Source: Dysosmobacter welbionis (GTDB taxonomy: Bacteria; Bacillota; Clostridia; Oscillospirales; Oscillospiraceae). From it: DNA of 64,000 nt. Where the stretch lies: assembly GCF_005121165.3 (NCBI RefSeq), contig NZ_CP034413.3, positions 3,512,112 to 3,576,111 of the forward strand, written 5' to 3'. Position numbers and translations under genes: made by a program. This document shows, piece by piece, positions 1 to 8,634 of this stretch (position 1 is the first letter of the stretch; each line of letters opens with the position of its first letter). Under the pieces are notes generated by a model. That model made no database searches. It saw only the letters and a program-made list of their open reading frames with translations, and was not told the DNA's origin.

Positions 1-267
1 GGGGCCGACGCGGCGGTGGCCAACGAGGCGTCGGAGGGCATCCAGGTGCTGGCGGGCTACACCATGAAGGAGGCCCAGATCGAAAACCTGGTGACCGCCA
101 AGGGCTATACCGACTGCGTGGCCTTCATGGGGGAGGACAGCATCAGCGTGGTGGTGGACACCGGCACCGGCGAGCTGACGGCCGAGGACGTGGCCAAGAT
201 CACCGACATCGCCATGACGGAGACCGGATACCCAGCCAGCGGCATCAAGATCATGGCCTCAAATTAG
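1..267 (+). CDS. spoIIIAH: SpoIIIAH, C-terminal part (cut by window start)
   Basis: The last 88 residues of a protein whose start lies before the window. The segment with ENLVTAKGYTDCVAFMGED followed by a VVVDTGTGELT strand matches the conserved end of stage III sporulation protein AH. In this family the mother-cell membrane protein pairs with forespore SpoIIQ to build the feeding channel across the spore membranes. Only the extracytoplasmic ring-forming domain is visible. The reading frame is open from base 1. It is the last gene of its operon here, since a promoter follows directly. Confidence 0.85.
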   Translation, partial: GADAAVANEASEGIQVLAGYTMKEAQIENLVTAKGYTDCVAFMGEDSISVVVDTGTGELTAEDVAKITDIAMTETGYPASGIKIMASN

Positions 268-270
268 CTG

Positions 271-299
271 TTGTATTTTCCCGGGAAACATGGTAAAAT
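271..299 (+). promoter_or_regulatory. Sigma-A type promoter for the Asp23-nusB operon
   Basis: TTGTAT at 271-276 and TAAAAT at 294-299 are separated by 17 bp. It begins four bases after the spoIIIAH stop and 82 bp before the Asp23 start, so the downstream operon can be transcribed independently of the sporulation operon. Confidence 0.7.
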
Positions 300-380
300 A
301 ACACCCTGGAACCATTCTTCTGGGACGCGGCGGGCGACCCCCGTCTCTACCAAGGATCAAACAGTGAGGAGAGGCTTACG

Positions 381-758
381 ATGGGCGAGAGCAAAGAGTA
401 TATGACGCTGCCGGAGGAGAACGGGAGCATCAACATTTCCGAGGAAGTGATTGCCGCCATCGCCGTGGGCGCCGTCCGGGATGTGGAGGGCGTGTCCGGC
501 ATGGTGACTGCCATGGGCGGCAGCGTCACGGACCTGGTCCACAACAAGAAGAACGCCCAGAAGGGCGCCAAGGGTGTGAAGATCGACATGACCGGCGCCG
601 CCCTGGTGCTGGACATCTATCTGACGGTGGAGTACGGCCACCCCATCCCCACGGTGGCGGAAAATGCCCAAAAGGCCGTCATCGGCGCGGTGGAGGCCAT
701 GACCGGCTGCTCTGTGGAGGCGGTCAACATCCACGTGGGCGGCGTGACGCTGGCCTGA
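381..758 (+). CDS. Asp23/Gls24 family envelope stress response protein
   Basis: 125 residues, the usual length for a single-domain Asp23 (DUF322) protein. The stretch SEEVIAAIAVGAVRDVEGVSGM and the later VDIYLTVEYGHPIPTVAENAQ are typical of the family; in Firmicutes these are small cytoplasmic or membrane-associated proteins linked to envelope stress. The exact biochemical role is not known. A GAGGAGAGG ribosome site precedes the ATG. Placement directly upstream of nusB is common in Clostridia. There is no membrane segment or signal peptide. Confidence 0.9.
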   Translation: MGESKEYMTLPEENGSINISEEVIAAIAVGAVRDVEGVSGMVTAMGGSVTDLVHNKKNAQKGAKGVKIDMTGAALVLDIYLTVEYGHPIPTVAENAQKAVIGAVEAMTGCSVEAVNIHVGGVTLA

Positions 759-800
759 GTCCCGGATGGGAATGAGAGAGAAAAGGACGTAGTTGAGGTT

Positions 801-1250
801 ATGGTACGGAACACCGCGCGAGAGATCGCCATTCATCTGTCCTACGAGCTGAGCTTCACCGACAAGCCGGTGGAGGAGCTGCTGGACGAGCGCCTGACAC
901 CGGAGTCCTTCGCCGCCCTGGCGGAGGAGGACCCGCTGTATCAGGAGACGCCCAACGCCAAGCAGGCGGACTACATCCGCCGCCTGGTGCGGGGCGTGGC
1001 CGACCACGCTCCGGAGCTGGACGGGTATATCGCCAAATACGCCAAGGGGTGGAATTTTGCCCGGATCCCCCTGGTGGCCTCCGCCATCATGCGGGTGGCC
1101 ATGTATGAGATTTTGTACATGCCGGACATCCCCCACGGCGCCTCCATCAACGAGGCGGTGGAGATCGCCAAGAAGTATGAGACGCCGGAGACGGTGAAGT
1201 TCATCAACGGCATCCTGGGCACCTTCGTGCGCCGGGAGACAGCGGAATAA
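801..1250 (+). CDS. nusB: Transcription antitermination factor NusB
   Basis: 149 residues, normal for NusB. The N-terminal ARxxAIHLSYEL helix and the C-terminal block PHGASINEAVEIAKKYETPETVKFINGILG are diagnostic. NusB with NusE (S10) binds boxA in rRNA leaders and helps processive antitermination by RNA polymerase. A long acidic insert after helix 2 (about residues 25-50) is somewhat unusual but common in clostridial homologues. It heads the classic nusB-xseA-xseB-ispA series. Confidence 0.96.
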   Translation: MVRNTAREIAIHLSYELSFTDKPVEELLDERLTPESFAALAEEDPLYQETPNAKQADYIRRLVRGVADHAPELDGYIAKYAKGWNFARIPLVASAIMRVAMYEILYMPDIPHGASINEAVEIAKKYETPETVKFINGILGTFVRRETAE

Positions 1251-1336
1251 GGGCAGTCCTGCGGAGCGGGACGGGGGCGTGACGCCGCCGTCCGGCTCCT
1301 CGTTTTCTGCCCGCAGGGACCAAGGAGCAAACGCGT

Positions 1337-2554
1337 ATGGAACCACATATCTATGGTGTCACAGAGGTGAATCAGCTGGTGAAGGGCCTGCTGGACAGTG
1401 CCCCGGCTTTACAGGGCGTCGCCGTCCGGGGAGAGTTGTCCAACTACAAGATCTACCCCTCCGGCCACCACTATTTCACCCTGAAAGATCAGGAGGGGGC
1501 CCTCCGGTGCGTCATGTTCCGGGGACAGGCCTCCCGCCTCCGGTTCCGGCCGGAGAACGGCATGAAGGCCGTGGCCTCCGGCCGCATCACCGTGTTCCCC
1601 CGGGACGGGGCCTATCAGCTCTACTGCGACTCCCTGATCCCGGAGGGGGTGGGGGACCTGGCGGTGGCCTTCCAGCAGTTAAAAGAAAAGCTGTGGAAGG
1701 AGGGCCTCTTTGACCCTGCCCACAAAAAGCCCCTGCCGCCCTATCCGGAGAAAATCGCCATCGTCACCTCCGGCGCCGGGGCGGCGGTCCACGACATGAT
1801 CCGCATCCTCCGCCGCCGGTATCCCATCGCCAGGGTGATCCTGCTGCCGGTGCGGGTCCAGGGGGCCGAGGCCCCGCCGGAGATCGTGGGGGCCATCCGG
1901 TACGCGGACAGGTGGAAGATCGGGGACGTCATCATCACCGGCCGGGGCGGCGGGTCCATGGAGGACCTGTGGGCCTTCAACGACGAGCGGGTGGCCCGGG
2001 CCATCTACGACTGTGAGACGCCCATCATCTCCGCCGTGGGCCACGAGCCGGACGTGACCATCGCCGACTTTGTGGCGGATGCGCGGGCGTCCACCCCCTC
2101 CAACGCGGCGGAGATCGCCGTGCCGGACCAGGTGGAGCTGCTGCGGTGGCTCCGGGGCGCAGGGGAGCGGATGGCGAGAAGCGAGACGGCGCGGCTGGAG
2201 ACCGCCCGGCAGCGGCTCACCGCCCTGGCGGCCAAGCGGGTGATGACGGACGGAATGGCCTACGTCCAGGACAAGCGGCTGGACCTGGACCACTTACAGC
2301 AGCGGCTGGGGGACGTGACCGGCGCGGTGCTGGGGCGGCACCGGCAGAAATTCGCGGCCCTGGCGGCGTCGCTGGACGCCATGAGCCCACTGGCGGTGCT
2401 GGGCCGGGGCTACGCCGTGGCCCGGGATGAGCAAGGGAAGATCTTGAAAAGCTGGCGGGAGACGGCGCCGGGCAGCCGGGTGTCCGTCACGTTGGGAGAG
2501 GGCGGCTTCACCGCCGTGGTGGACAAGCCCTATACGAAGGAGGAACAGCCATGA
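1337..2554 (+). CDS. xseA: Exodeoxyribonuclease VII large subunit
   Basis: 405 residues, full length. The first hundred residues are an OB-fold with GELSNYKIYPSGHHYFTLKD. The catalytic region follows with IAIVTSGAGAAVHDM, GRGGGSMEDLWAFNDE and SAVGHEPDVTIADFVAD, all family hallmarks. A C-terminal coiled coil binds small subunits. With XseB it degrades single-stranded DNA from either end into short oligonucleotides. AAGGAG lies 8 bp before the ATG. The stop overlaps the xseB start (ATGA), indicating translational coupling that would help set subunit ratio. Confidence 0.96.
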   Translation: MEPHIYGVTEVNQLVKGLLDSAPALQGVAVRGELSNYKIYPSGHHYFTLKDQEGALRCVMFRGQASRLRFRPENGMKAVASGRITVFPRDGAYQLYCDSLIPEGVGDLAVAFQQLKEKLWKEGLFDPAHKKPLPPYPEKIAIVTSGAGAAVHDMIRILRRRYPIARVILLPVRVQGAEAPPEIVGAIRYADRWKIGDVIITGRGGGSMEDLWAFNDERVARAIYDCETPIISAVGHEPDVTIADFVADARASTPSNAAEIAVPDQVELLRWLRGAGERMARSETARLETARQRLTALAAKRVMTDGMAYVQDKRLDLDHLQQRLGDVTGAVLGRHRQKFAALAASLDAMSPLAVLGRGYAVARDEQGKILKSWRETAPGSRVSVTLGEGGFTAVVDKPYTKEEQP

Positions 2555-2790
2555 GCGCGAAGAAACAGACGTTCGAGCAGGAGATCGCCCGGCTGGAGGA
2601 GATCGTGGCGGCACTGGAGAAGGGGGATGCCCCCCTGGCGGACTCTCTGGCGTTGTTTGAGGAGGGGACGAAGCTGATCGCCGCCTGCTCCCAGGAGCTG
2701 GACGCGGCGGAGCAGAAGGTGGTCAAGCTGATGAAGGGCCCCGACGGCGCGCCGGTGGAGCTGCCCTTCGGAGAGGAGGAGCAGGGATGA
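2551..2790 (+). CDS. xseB: Exodeoxyribonuclease VII small subunit
   Basis: 79 residues, typical. The motif TFEQEIARLEEIVAALEKGDAPLADSLALFEEG is the family signature; the two helices bind the coiled-coil arm of XseA. It overlaps xseA upstream and ispA downstream by 4 bp each, so the three genes are translated in a coupled series. Confidence 0.95.
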   Translation: MSAKKQTFEQEIARLEEIVAALEKGDAPLADSLALFEEGTKLIAACSQELDAAEQKVVKLMKGPDGAPVELPFGEEEQG

Positions 2791-3668
2791 GCGAACAGGT
2801 GTTTCAGACCCGGTATGAGACCTACCGCACGGCGGTGGAGTCGTATCTGGAGACCCTCTTTGCCGGGAGTCCGGACTGGCGGGACCTGTATGAGTCCATG
2901 CGATACAGCCTGCTGGCGGGGGGCAAGCGCATCCGGCCGGTGCTGACCCTGGAGTTTGCCCGGCTGGCGGGCCTTGCGGACTGGAAGACGGCCCTGCCCA
3001 TGGCCTGCGCCCTGGAGCTGGTCCACACCTACTCCCTGATCCACGATGACCTGCCCTGCATGGACAACGACGACCTGCGCCGGGGCAAGCCCACCAACCA
3101 CAAGGTCTACGGCGAGACGCTGGCCGTGCTGGCGGGGGACGCCCTCCAGCCGGAGGCCTACCGCCTGATCCTGACGGCGCCGGGGCTGGACGAGAGCCGC
3201 CGGGCCGCCTGCGGCCGCATCCTGGCGGAGGTCTCCGGCGCGGACGGCATGGTGGCGGGCCAGGTGCTGGACACCCTCCACGCCCCGAAGACCGAGGCGG
3301 AGGTGACGGAGGTCCACCGGCTCAAGACCGGGGCCATGATCGCCGGGGCCTGCCGCCTGGGCGTGGCCGCGGCGGGCGGAAGCGGCGGGCTGATGGCCGC
3401 CGCCGAAACGTACGCCCAGGAGCTGGGGCTGGCCTTCCAGATCCGGGACGACATGCTGGACGTGTGCGGCGACGCGGCGGAGTTCGGCAAGCCCATCGGC
3501 TCCGACAAAGAGGAGGGGAAGGTCACCTTCATGGACCTGCTGGGGCTGGAGGGCTGCGGCCGGGCGGTCCGCGCCCATACGGAGGCGGCCAAGGCCGCGG
3601 TGGCGGACTGGGACACGGACGGCATCCTGGCCGCCCTGGCGGACTCCCTGGCGGAGCGGAACAAGTGA
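2787..3668 (+). CDS. ispA: Polyprenyl (farnesyl/geranyl) diphosphate synthase
   Basis: 293 residues, class of short-chain trans-prenyltransferases. The first Asp-rich motif lies at about 87-96 (LIHDDLPCMDNDD) and the second in FQIRDDMLDV. GGKRIRP near residue 45 binds the substrate diphosphate. The enzyme condenses isopentenyl diphosphate with allylic diphosphates to make farnesyl diphosphate for quinones and cell-wall carrier lipids. Chain length cannot be fixed from sequence alone. It starts inside xseB (ATGA overlap) and a hairpin terminator follows its stop, so the first transcription block may end here. Confidence 0.93.
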   Translation: MSEQVFQTRYETYRTAVESYLETLFAGSPDWRDLYESMRYSLLAGGKRIRPVLTLEFARLAGLADWKTALPMACALELVHTYSLIHDDLPCMDNDDLRRGKPTNHKVYGETLAVLAGDALQPEAYRLILTAPGLDESRRAACGRILAEVSGADGMVAGQVLDTLHAPKTEAEVTEVHRLKTGAMIAGACRLGVAAAGGSGGLMAAAETYAQELGLAFQIRDDMLDVCGDAAEFGKPIGSDKEEGKVTFMDLLGLEGCGRAVRAHTEAAKAAVADWDTDGILAALADSLAERNK

Positions 3669-3673
3669 AGAGC

Positions 3674-3700
3674 GGGGCCGCCGGACGGCGGCCCCTTTTC
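3674..3700 (+). terminator. Rho-independent terminator after ispA
   Basis: A perfect 9-bp GC stem (3674-3682 with 3687-3695) with a GGAC loop, followed by TTTT. The short U-run suggests incomplete termination. Confidence 0.7.
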
Positions 3701-3781
3701 TGTCCGGCGCCGGGGACTGTCCGCATCGGGAGGACAGCCCGGCCGGTCACAAAAAATTTACGGACGCATATACGGAATATG

Positions 3782-3810
3782 TTGTATATTTATTAGATTT
3801 GTGATATACT
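3782..3810 (+). promoter_or_regulatory. Promoter for OLE RNA
   Basis: TTGTAT at 3782-3787 and TATACT at 3805-3810 with an ideal 17-bp spacer. It lies in a short AT-rich patch unlike the flanking GC-rich DNA. Initiation would be at about 3816-3818, just before the structured region. Confidence 0.75.
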
Positions 3811-3816
3811 GTATGG

Positions 3817-4490
3817 CGCTAAGCGGCGGCGCAGTATTCTAGTCAGATCATCCGTCTCCGAAGGAGGGGCTAAAAATCCTCTGAAGGGCACACCGATGAA
3901 ACCTCTGGTGCCTGCTTGATACGCCCAGTTTCGGGTGGGTGCTGGGGGGAAGCCTGGCTTTGCCTGCGCTTGCGGACTCAGGGCGCTTTCCAATGGCATG
4001 GTGATGACGACCCTGTTTCCGTGGAGACCTGTTCTTGTGCGCGGACGTACTCCCAGTGTGGTATTCCGGGCCGCGTACGAAGCAGCTGATGAACCTGCAG
4101 CGCGGTGCATCGGCCCTGCGGGGCCGTAACGCTGTGTGCAGACGTAGCCTGCCTTGCGTGAGGCGGGTGGATGGGGGAACAACAGGCGGGGCCCTCTGGC
4201 CAGAGGGCCCGTTTGATCGCCCCCTGAAACCCGGTTTGCAAAAGAGGCTAAAGGGACGGATCGACTGGGGTGGAAATCACCTAGGCTGTCCTGACCGGGC
4301 TGAAAAGGGATTGCAGTGCGGACTAAGTGGCGATCGGGTGGCATGGCTGGCGACACTGTGCCGCGGCACCGAAGGGGGAACCGCCTCCATCGGCAACGAG
4401 AGGTGTGCCGCGGGGAAATCCAACCCGTACCTAAGCCGTAAGATTTACCTTTTCCGCCGCCGCCGACTTAGCCAACTGGAATTCATTCCC
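3817..4490 (+). ncRNA. ole: OLE RNA (ornate large extremophilic RNA)
   Basis: About 670 bases without a credible gene lie between ispA and the OapA gene, the position known for OLE RNA in Firmicutes. The stretch has its own promoter and is rich in complementary segments, for example GGGGCCCTCTGGC/CCAGAGGGCCC-type pairing near 4190-4210 and the stem-forming GCCGGG/CCTGAC patches. Purine-rich single-stranded blocks such as CCGATGAAACCTCTGGTG near 3893 alternate with stems. In known systems OLE RNA is held at the membrane by OapA and aids tolerance of alcohols, cold and excess magnesium. The identification rests on locus, size, structure potential and the downstream OapA gene. Both ends are estimates: 5' from the promoter, 3' from the OapA ribosome site. 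Confidence 0.85.
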
Positions 4491-4507
4491 AAGTGGAGGG
4501 ACTTTTT

Positions 4508-5071
4508 TTGAGCGATACCCCAAAGCGAAAGCGCGGACGGGAGCGGGAGAGGCCGGGCCCCTACCGGTGGGCCGTGCAGGTCTTTTTTCTTGCCATCGTC
4601 CTGTCTGCGGCATTGAGCCTTGCGTCGGAAACCAGTCTCAGCGGCGCGGGCGCGGCGGCTGCCGCGCTGGTGCTGGCGGTGTTTATCGGCCTGGGCATCC
4701 TGTTCGACATCATCGGCGTGGCGGTCACGGCGGCGGACCCCAGGCCCTTTCACTCCATGGCCGCCCACAAGGAGCCCGGCGCCAAGGAGGCGCTGGTCCT
4801 GCTGCGGAACGCCGGGCGGGTGTCCAGCGTCTGCAACGACGTGGTGGGGGACATCTGCGGCATCGTCAGCGGGACCACCACTGCCGTGATCGTGGTGCGG
4901 CTCCAGACGGCCTTTGCCCTGCCGGAGAGCGTGCTGCTGAGCGTGGCGGTGACGGCCCTGGTGTCCGGCCTCACCATCGGCGGCAAGGCCCTGGGCAAGA
5001 CAGTGGCCCTGAACAAAAGCACCAGCGTGGTCTACTGGGTGGGAAGGTTTCTGCACCTGTTCCACCGCTGA
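4508..5071 (+). CDS. oapA: OLE-associated membrane protein OapA
   Basis: 187 residues from a TTG start. TGGAGGG at 4494-4500 sits 7 bp before it; a GTG at 4493 is in frame but would lie inside the ribosome site. A basic N-terminus (KRKRGRERERP) precedes about four hydrophobic segments. The block LFDIIGVAVTAADPRPFHSMAA with two acidic residues, then CNDVVGDICGIVSGTTTAVI, matches the DUF21-like OapA family that binds OLE RNA in the membrane. It directly follows the RNA and precedes dxs, exactly as in other OLE loci. Confidence 0.88.
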   Translation: MSDTPKRKRGRERERPGPYRWAVQVFFLAIVLSAALSLASETSLSGAGAAAAALVLAVFIGLGILFDIIGVAVTAADPRPFHSMAAHKEPGAKEALVLLRNAGRVSSVCNDVVGDICGIVSGTTTAVIVVRLQTAFALPESVLLSVAVTALVSGLTIGGKALGKTVALNKSTSVVYWVGRFLHLFHR

Positions 5072-5087
5072 GAGGAGGCTGGGTCAT

Positions 5088-6938
5088 TTGATCTTAGAGA
5101 ATATCCATACCCCGGCGGACGTGAAGGCCCTGGACCGGGAACAGCTGGAGCCCCTGTGCCGGGAGCTGCGGCAGTTCCTGGTGGAGCATGTGTCCAAAAC
5201 CGGCGGCCATCTGGCCTCCAACCTGGGAGCGGTGGAGCTGACGGTGGCCATCCACCGGGTCTTCGACACATCGAAGGACCGGCTGGTGTTCGACGTGGGG
5301 CACCAGTGCTACGTCCACAAGGCCCTCACCGGCCGGCAGGCGCTGTTTGACACCCTGCGGCAGTTCGGCGGCCTCTCCGGCTTCCCCAAGCCCCGAGAGA
5401 GCGAACACGACGCCTTCATCGCCGGACATGCCTCCAACTCCGTCTCCGTGGCCCTTGGGATGGCAAGAGCAAGAACTTTACAGCACTTGGATTACAGTGT
5501 TCTGGCGCTGATCGGGGACGGCGCCCTGACCGGGGGACTGGCCTATGAGGGCCTCAACAACGCCGGTGCCTCCGGCGAGCCCCTGATCGTCCTTCTCAAC
5601 GACAACGGCATGTCCATCAACCCCAACGTGGGGGCGGTGGACAGCCATCTGAGCCAGATCCGCTCCAAGCCCGCCTACTACCATTTCAAGAAGTGGTACC
5701 GGGGCCTGTTCGGACAGCACCCCATGGAGAACCCGCTGTACCGGTTCAACCACAAGGTCAAGACGTCCCTGAAAAAGGCCCTGTGGCCCGGCAGCACCCT
5801 GTTTGAGGACATGGGCTTCACCTACCTGGGGCCCATCGACGGCCACGACCTGGACCGGCTGGTCCACGTGCTGGCCTGGGCCCGGGAGCTCCAGTGCCCG
5901 GTGGTGGTCCACGTGAAGACCGTGAAGGGCAGGGGCTACTCCTTCGCGGAGCAGAACCCGGACAAGTTCCACGGCGTGGGGCCATTCGATCCGGAGACGG
6001 GCCTTGTGAAGAAGAGCGGGGGAGACGACTTCTCTGCCGTGTTCGGCAGGACGCTGGCCGCCTGCGCCGCGGAGGACGGGCGCGTCTGCGCCATCACCGC
6101 CGCCATGGCGGACGGCACCGGCCTGGCCCCCTTTGCCAAAGAGTTCCCGGACCGGTTCTTCGATGTGGCCATCGCTGAGGGGCATGGCGTCGCCATGGCC
6201 GCGGGCCTGGCCAAGCAGGGGATGCTCCCGGTGTTTGCCGTGTACTCCTCGTTCCTCCAGCGGGGCTACGACATGCTGATCCATGACGTGGCCCTCCAGC
6301 GGCTCCATGTGGTGCTGGGGGTGGACCGGGCGGGTCTGGTGGGGGCCGACGGCGAGACTCACCACGGCTGCTTCGACGCGCTGTTCCTGTCGGAGATCCC
6401 CGGGTTTACGGTGCTGTGCCCCGCCAGCTTTGCGGAACTGCGGCGGATGCTGCGGCAGGCATTGTTTGAGATCGACGGGCCTGTGGCGGTCCGGTATCCC
6501 CGGGGCGGCGAGGGCGATTACCGGGAGGACCGGTCCGGTGCGCCGGTGGTCCGGCTCCGGGAGGGGGAGGACGTCACGCTCCTCACCTACGGCGTGCTGG
6601 TGAATCAGGCCCTGGCGGCGGCGGACCTGCTGGAACGGCAGGGCGTCAGGACCGAGGTGCTGAAGCTGAATCAGATCTCCCCCCTGGAGTATGAGACGCT
6701 GGCGCCCTGGCTGGCGGGGAAGAAGCTGCTGGCAGTGGCGGAGGATGCCTTCGGCGCCGGGTGCGTGGGCCAGCGGACGGCGGCCATCCTGGCCCAGCAC
6801 GGCCAGGCGCCGGAGAAGCTGGTGCTCATCAACCTGGGCAAGACCTTCCTGCCGGAGGGGGCCGTGCCCCAGCTGGAGCATCAGGCAGGCATCGACGCCG
6901 CGGGCATCGCCCGGGCGGTACAGGAGGCGCGTACATGA
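5088..6938 (+). CDS. dxs: 1-deoxy-D-xylulose-5-phosphate synthase
   Basis: 616 residues from a TTG start preceded by AGAGGAGG. It uses thiamine diphosphate to join pyruvate and glyceraldehyde 3-phosphate, the first step of the MEP isoprenoid pathway. Visible signatures are SNLGAVELTVAIHRVFD, the cofactor motif GDGALTGG at about 143-150, DNGMSINPNVG, DGHD, and the transketolase-type middle domain with VAIAEGHGVAMAAGLA. Together with ispA, the operon brackets the start and middle of isoprenoid synthesis. Its stop overlaps tlyA (ATGA). Confidence 0.97.
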   Translation: MILENIHTPADVKALDREQLEPLCRELRQFLVEHVSKTGGHLASNLGAVELTVAIHRVFDTSKDRLVFDVGHQCYVHKALTGRQALFDTLRQFGGLSGFPKPRESEHDAFIAGHASNSVSVALGMARARTLQHLDYSVLALIGDGALTGGLAYEGLNNAGASGEPLIVLLNDNGMSINPNVGAVDSHLSQIRSKPAYYHFKKWYRGLFGQHPMENPLYRFNHKVKTSLKKALWPGSTLFEDMGFTYLGPIDGHDLDRLVHVLAWARELQCPVVVHVKTVKGRGYSFAEQNPDKFHGVGPFDPETGLVKKSGGDDFSAVFGRTLAACAAEDGRVCAITAAMADGTGLAPFAKEFPDRFFDVAIAEGHGVAMAAGLAKQGMLPVFAVYSSFLQRGYDMLIHDVALQRLHVVLGVDRAGLVGADGETHHGCFDALFLSEIPGFTVLCPASFAELRRMLRQALFEIDGPVAVRYPRGGEGDYREDRSGAPVVRLREGEDVTLLTYGVLVNQALAAADLLERQGVRTEVLKLNQISPLEYETLAPWLAGKKLLAVAEDAFGAGCVGQRTAAILAQHGQAPEKLVLINLGKTFLPEGAVPQLEHQAGIDAAGIARAVQEART

Positions 6939-7759
6939 GTGAAAAAAAACGGCTGGACGTCCTGCTGACGGAGCGGGGCCTTCAGGAGAGCCGCCAGCGG
7001 GCCCAGGCGGTCATCATGAGCGGCGAGGTCTTTGTGAACGGCCAGCGGGTGGACAAGCCCGGCACCGCCGTGGCGGAGGACGCCCAGATCGAGGTCCGGG
7101 GCGGCACGCTGGCATACGTCAGCCGGGGCGGGCTGAAGCTGGAGAAGGCCATGGCCGCCTTCCCCATCGACCTGAACGGCGCCGTCTGCGCCGACATCGG
7201 CGCCTCCACCGGCGGCTTCACCGACTGTATGCTGCAAAACGGCGCGGAGAAGGTCTACGCCGTGGACGTGGGCTACGGCCAGCTGGCCTGGAAGCTCCGC
7301 AGCGACCCCAGGGTGGTGTGCCTGGAGCGGACCAACGCCCGGTATCTCACCCACGAGCAGGTGCCGGACGAGCTGGACTTCGCCTCCGTGGACGTGAGCT
7401 TCATCTCCCTGAAGCTGATCCTGCCGCCCCTGAACGGCCTGCTGAAGGACGGCGGCCACGCCGCCTGCCTGGTGAAGCCCCAGTTCGAGGCCGGGCGCGA
7501 GAAGGTGGGGAAGAAGGGCGTGGTCCGGGACCCGGCGGTCCACCTGGAGGTGCTGGAGCACTTTCTGGACCACGCCGGGGACGCGGGCTTCACAGTGCTG
7601 GGACTGACCTATTCCCCCATCCGGGGCCCGGAGGGGAACATCGAGTACCTGGGATATCTGGAAAAGGGTCCCCGGCAGGAGCGTACATTTGATTTGAAGG
7701 CCCTGGTGGACGAGTCTCACCAGACCCTGAAGGAGCACGGAGAGGGAGGCAACCCATGA
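6935..7759 (+). CDS. tlyA: TlyA family rRNA 2'-O-ribose methyltransferase (S4 plus FtsJ-like)
   Basis: 274 residues. An S4 RNA-binding domain (RLDVLLTERGLQESRQRAQAV, FVNGQRV) is followed by a Rossmann methyltransferase with DIGASTGGFTDCML as the AdoMet loop, then KPQFEAGREKVGKKGVV. Family members methylate ribose of cytidine in 16S and 23S rRNA; the specific sites in this lineage are unproven. The old name hemolysin A should not be read as toxicity. It overlaps dxs and nadK by 4 bp on each side. Confidence 0.92.
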   Translation: MSEKKRLDVLLTERGLQESRQRAQAVIMSGEVFVNGQRVDKPGTAVAEDAQIEVRGGTLAYVSRGGLKLEKAMAAFPIDLNGAVCADIGASTGGFTDCMLQNGAEKVYAVDVGYGQLAWKLRSDPRVVCLERTNARYLTHEQVPDELDFASVDVSFISLKLILPPLNGLLKDGGHAACLVKPQFEAGREKVGKKGVVRDPAVHLEVLEHFLDHAGDAGFTVLGLTYSPIRGPEGNIEYLGYLEKGPRQERTFDLKALVDESHQTLKEHGEGGNP

Positions 7760-8634
7760 AAAAGATCATCCTCTGCCCCAACCCCAACCGGGACCGGGGC
7801 ATGGAGACCACCCGCAGGGCAGACGCCATTCTGCGGCAGATGGGCTTCCAGACGGTGGTGTGTCCCCCCTTCAAGGACCAGAAGGACGGGGCCTATGGGG
7901 ACTACAAGACCCGGCCCCTGACGGCGGAGCTGAAAAGCGCCGACCTGCTGATTACCTTCGGCGGGGACGGCACCATCCTGCATCTCGCCAAGCTGGTGGC
8001 CCTGAACAAGATTCCGGTGCTGGGCATCAACATGGGGGGCCTGGGCTTCATCGCGGAGCTGGAGGCCGGGGAGCTGGAGGCCCTGCGGAAGCTGAAGGAC
8101 TGGGACTTCCAGACGGAACAGCGGATGATGCTGGACGTGACCGTCCAGCGGGAGGGCCGCCAGATCTACACGAATCTGGGCCTGAACGACGCGGTGATCC
8201 GGGAGGGTCCCATCTCCCATGTGATCCATCTGAAGATCTCCTCCGACGGGCGGCACCTGGCGGATATCGCCGGAGACGGCGTCATCGTGGCCACGCCCAC
8301 CGGGTCCACGGCCTACTCCCTGTCCGCCGGGGGGCCGGTGGTGGAGCCGGTGGCCCAGACCATGGTGGTCTGTCCCATCTGCACCCACAACATGCGCTTT
8401 TCGTCCTATGTCCTCTCGCCGGAGCACACGCTGACCATCGAGCTGGAGCGCAACGGCCGCAAGCCGGTGTATCTGTTCGTGGACGAGAGCCGGGCCTTCT
8501 CCCTGAAGGCCGACGACAAGATCCAGGTCCGCCGGTCCAAGCACACCGTGCGGCTGGTGCGGCTGTCGGAGCGGAGCTTCTGTGAGATCTTTGCACAAAA
8601 AATGCTGCCAGGAGGATTTGAAGATGAAAAATGA
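7756..8634 (+). CDS. nadK: NAD kinase
   Basis: 292 residues. The GGDGT motif (about 69-73), GINMGGLGFIAELE, LNDAVIRE and TPTGSTAYSLSAGGP are all present, as expected for the enzyme that phosphorylates NAD to NADP with ATP. Coupled to tlyA by ATGA. NADPH produced through this step feeds the MEP pathway encoded upstream, which may explain the clustering. The 3' end overlaps argR by 11 bp. Confidence 0.96.
   Translation: MKKIILCPNPNRDRGMETTRRADAILRQMGFQTVVCPPFKDQKDGAYGDYKTRPLTAELKSADLLITFGGDGTILHLAKLVALNKIPVLGINMGGLGFIAELEAGELEALRKLKDWDFQTEQRMMLDVTVQREGRQIYTNLGLNDAVIREGPISHVIHLKISSDGRHLADIAGDGVIVATPTGSTAYSLSAGGPVVEPVAQTMVVCPICTHNMRFSSYVLSPEHTLTIELERNGRKPVYLFVDESRAFSLKADDKIQVRRSKHTVRLVRLSERSFCEIFAQKMLPGGFEDEK

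Noticed and set aside
357-1346. Long minus-strand frames opposite Asp23, nusB and many other genes
   Set aside because: High GC keeps antisense frames open; they have His/Arg/Gly-rich composition, no ribosome sites and no family features.
3793-4511. Open frames across the OLE region on both strands (for example 3793-4356 minus and 4035-4511 plus)
   Set aside because: No ribosome sites, no recognisable protein features and heavy overlap with self-complementary sequence; the stretch fits a structured RNA.
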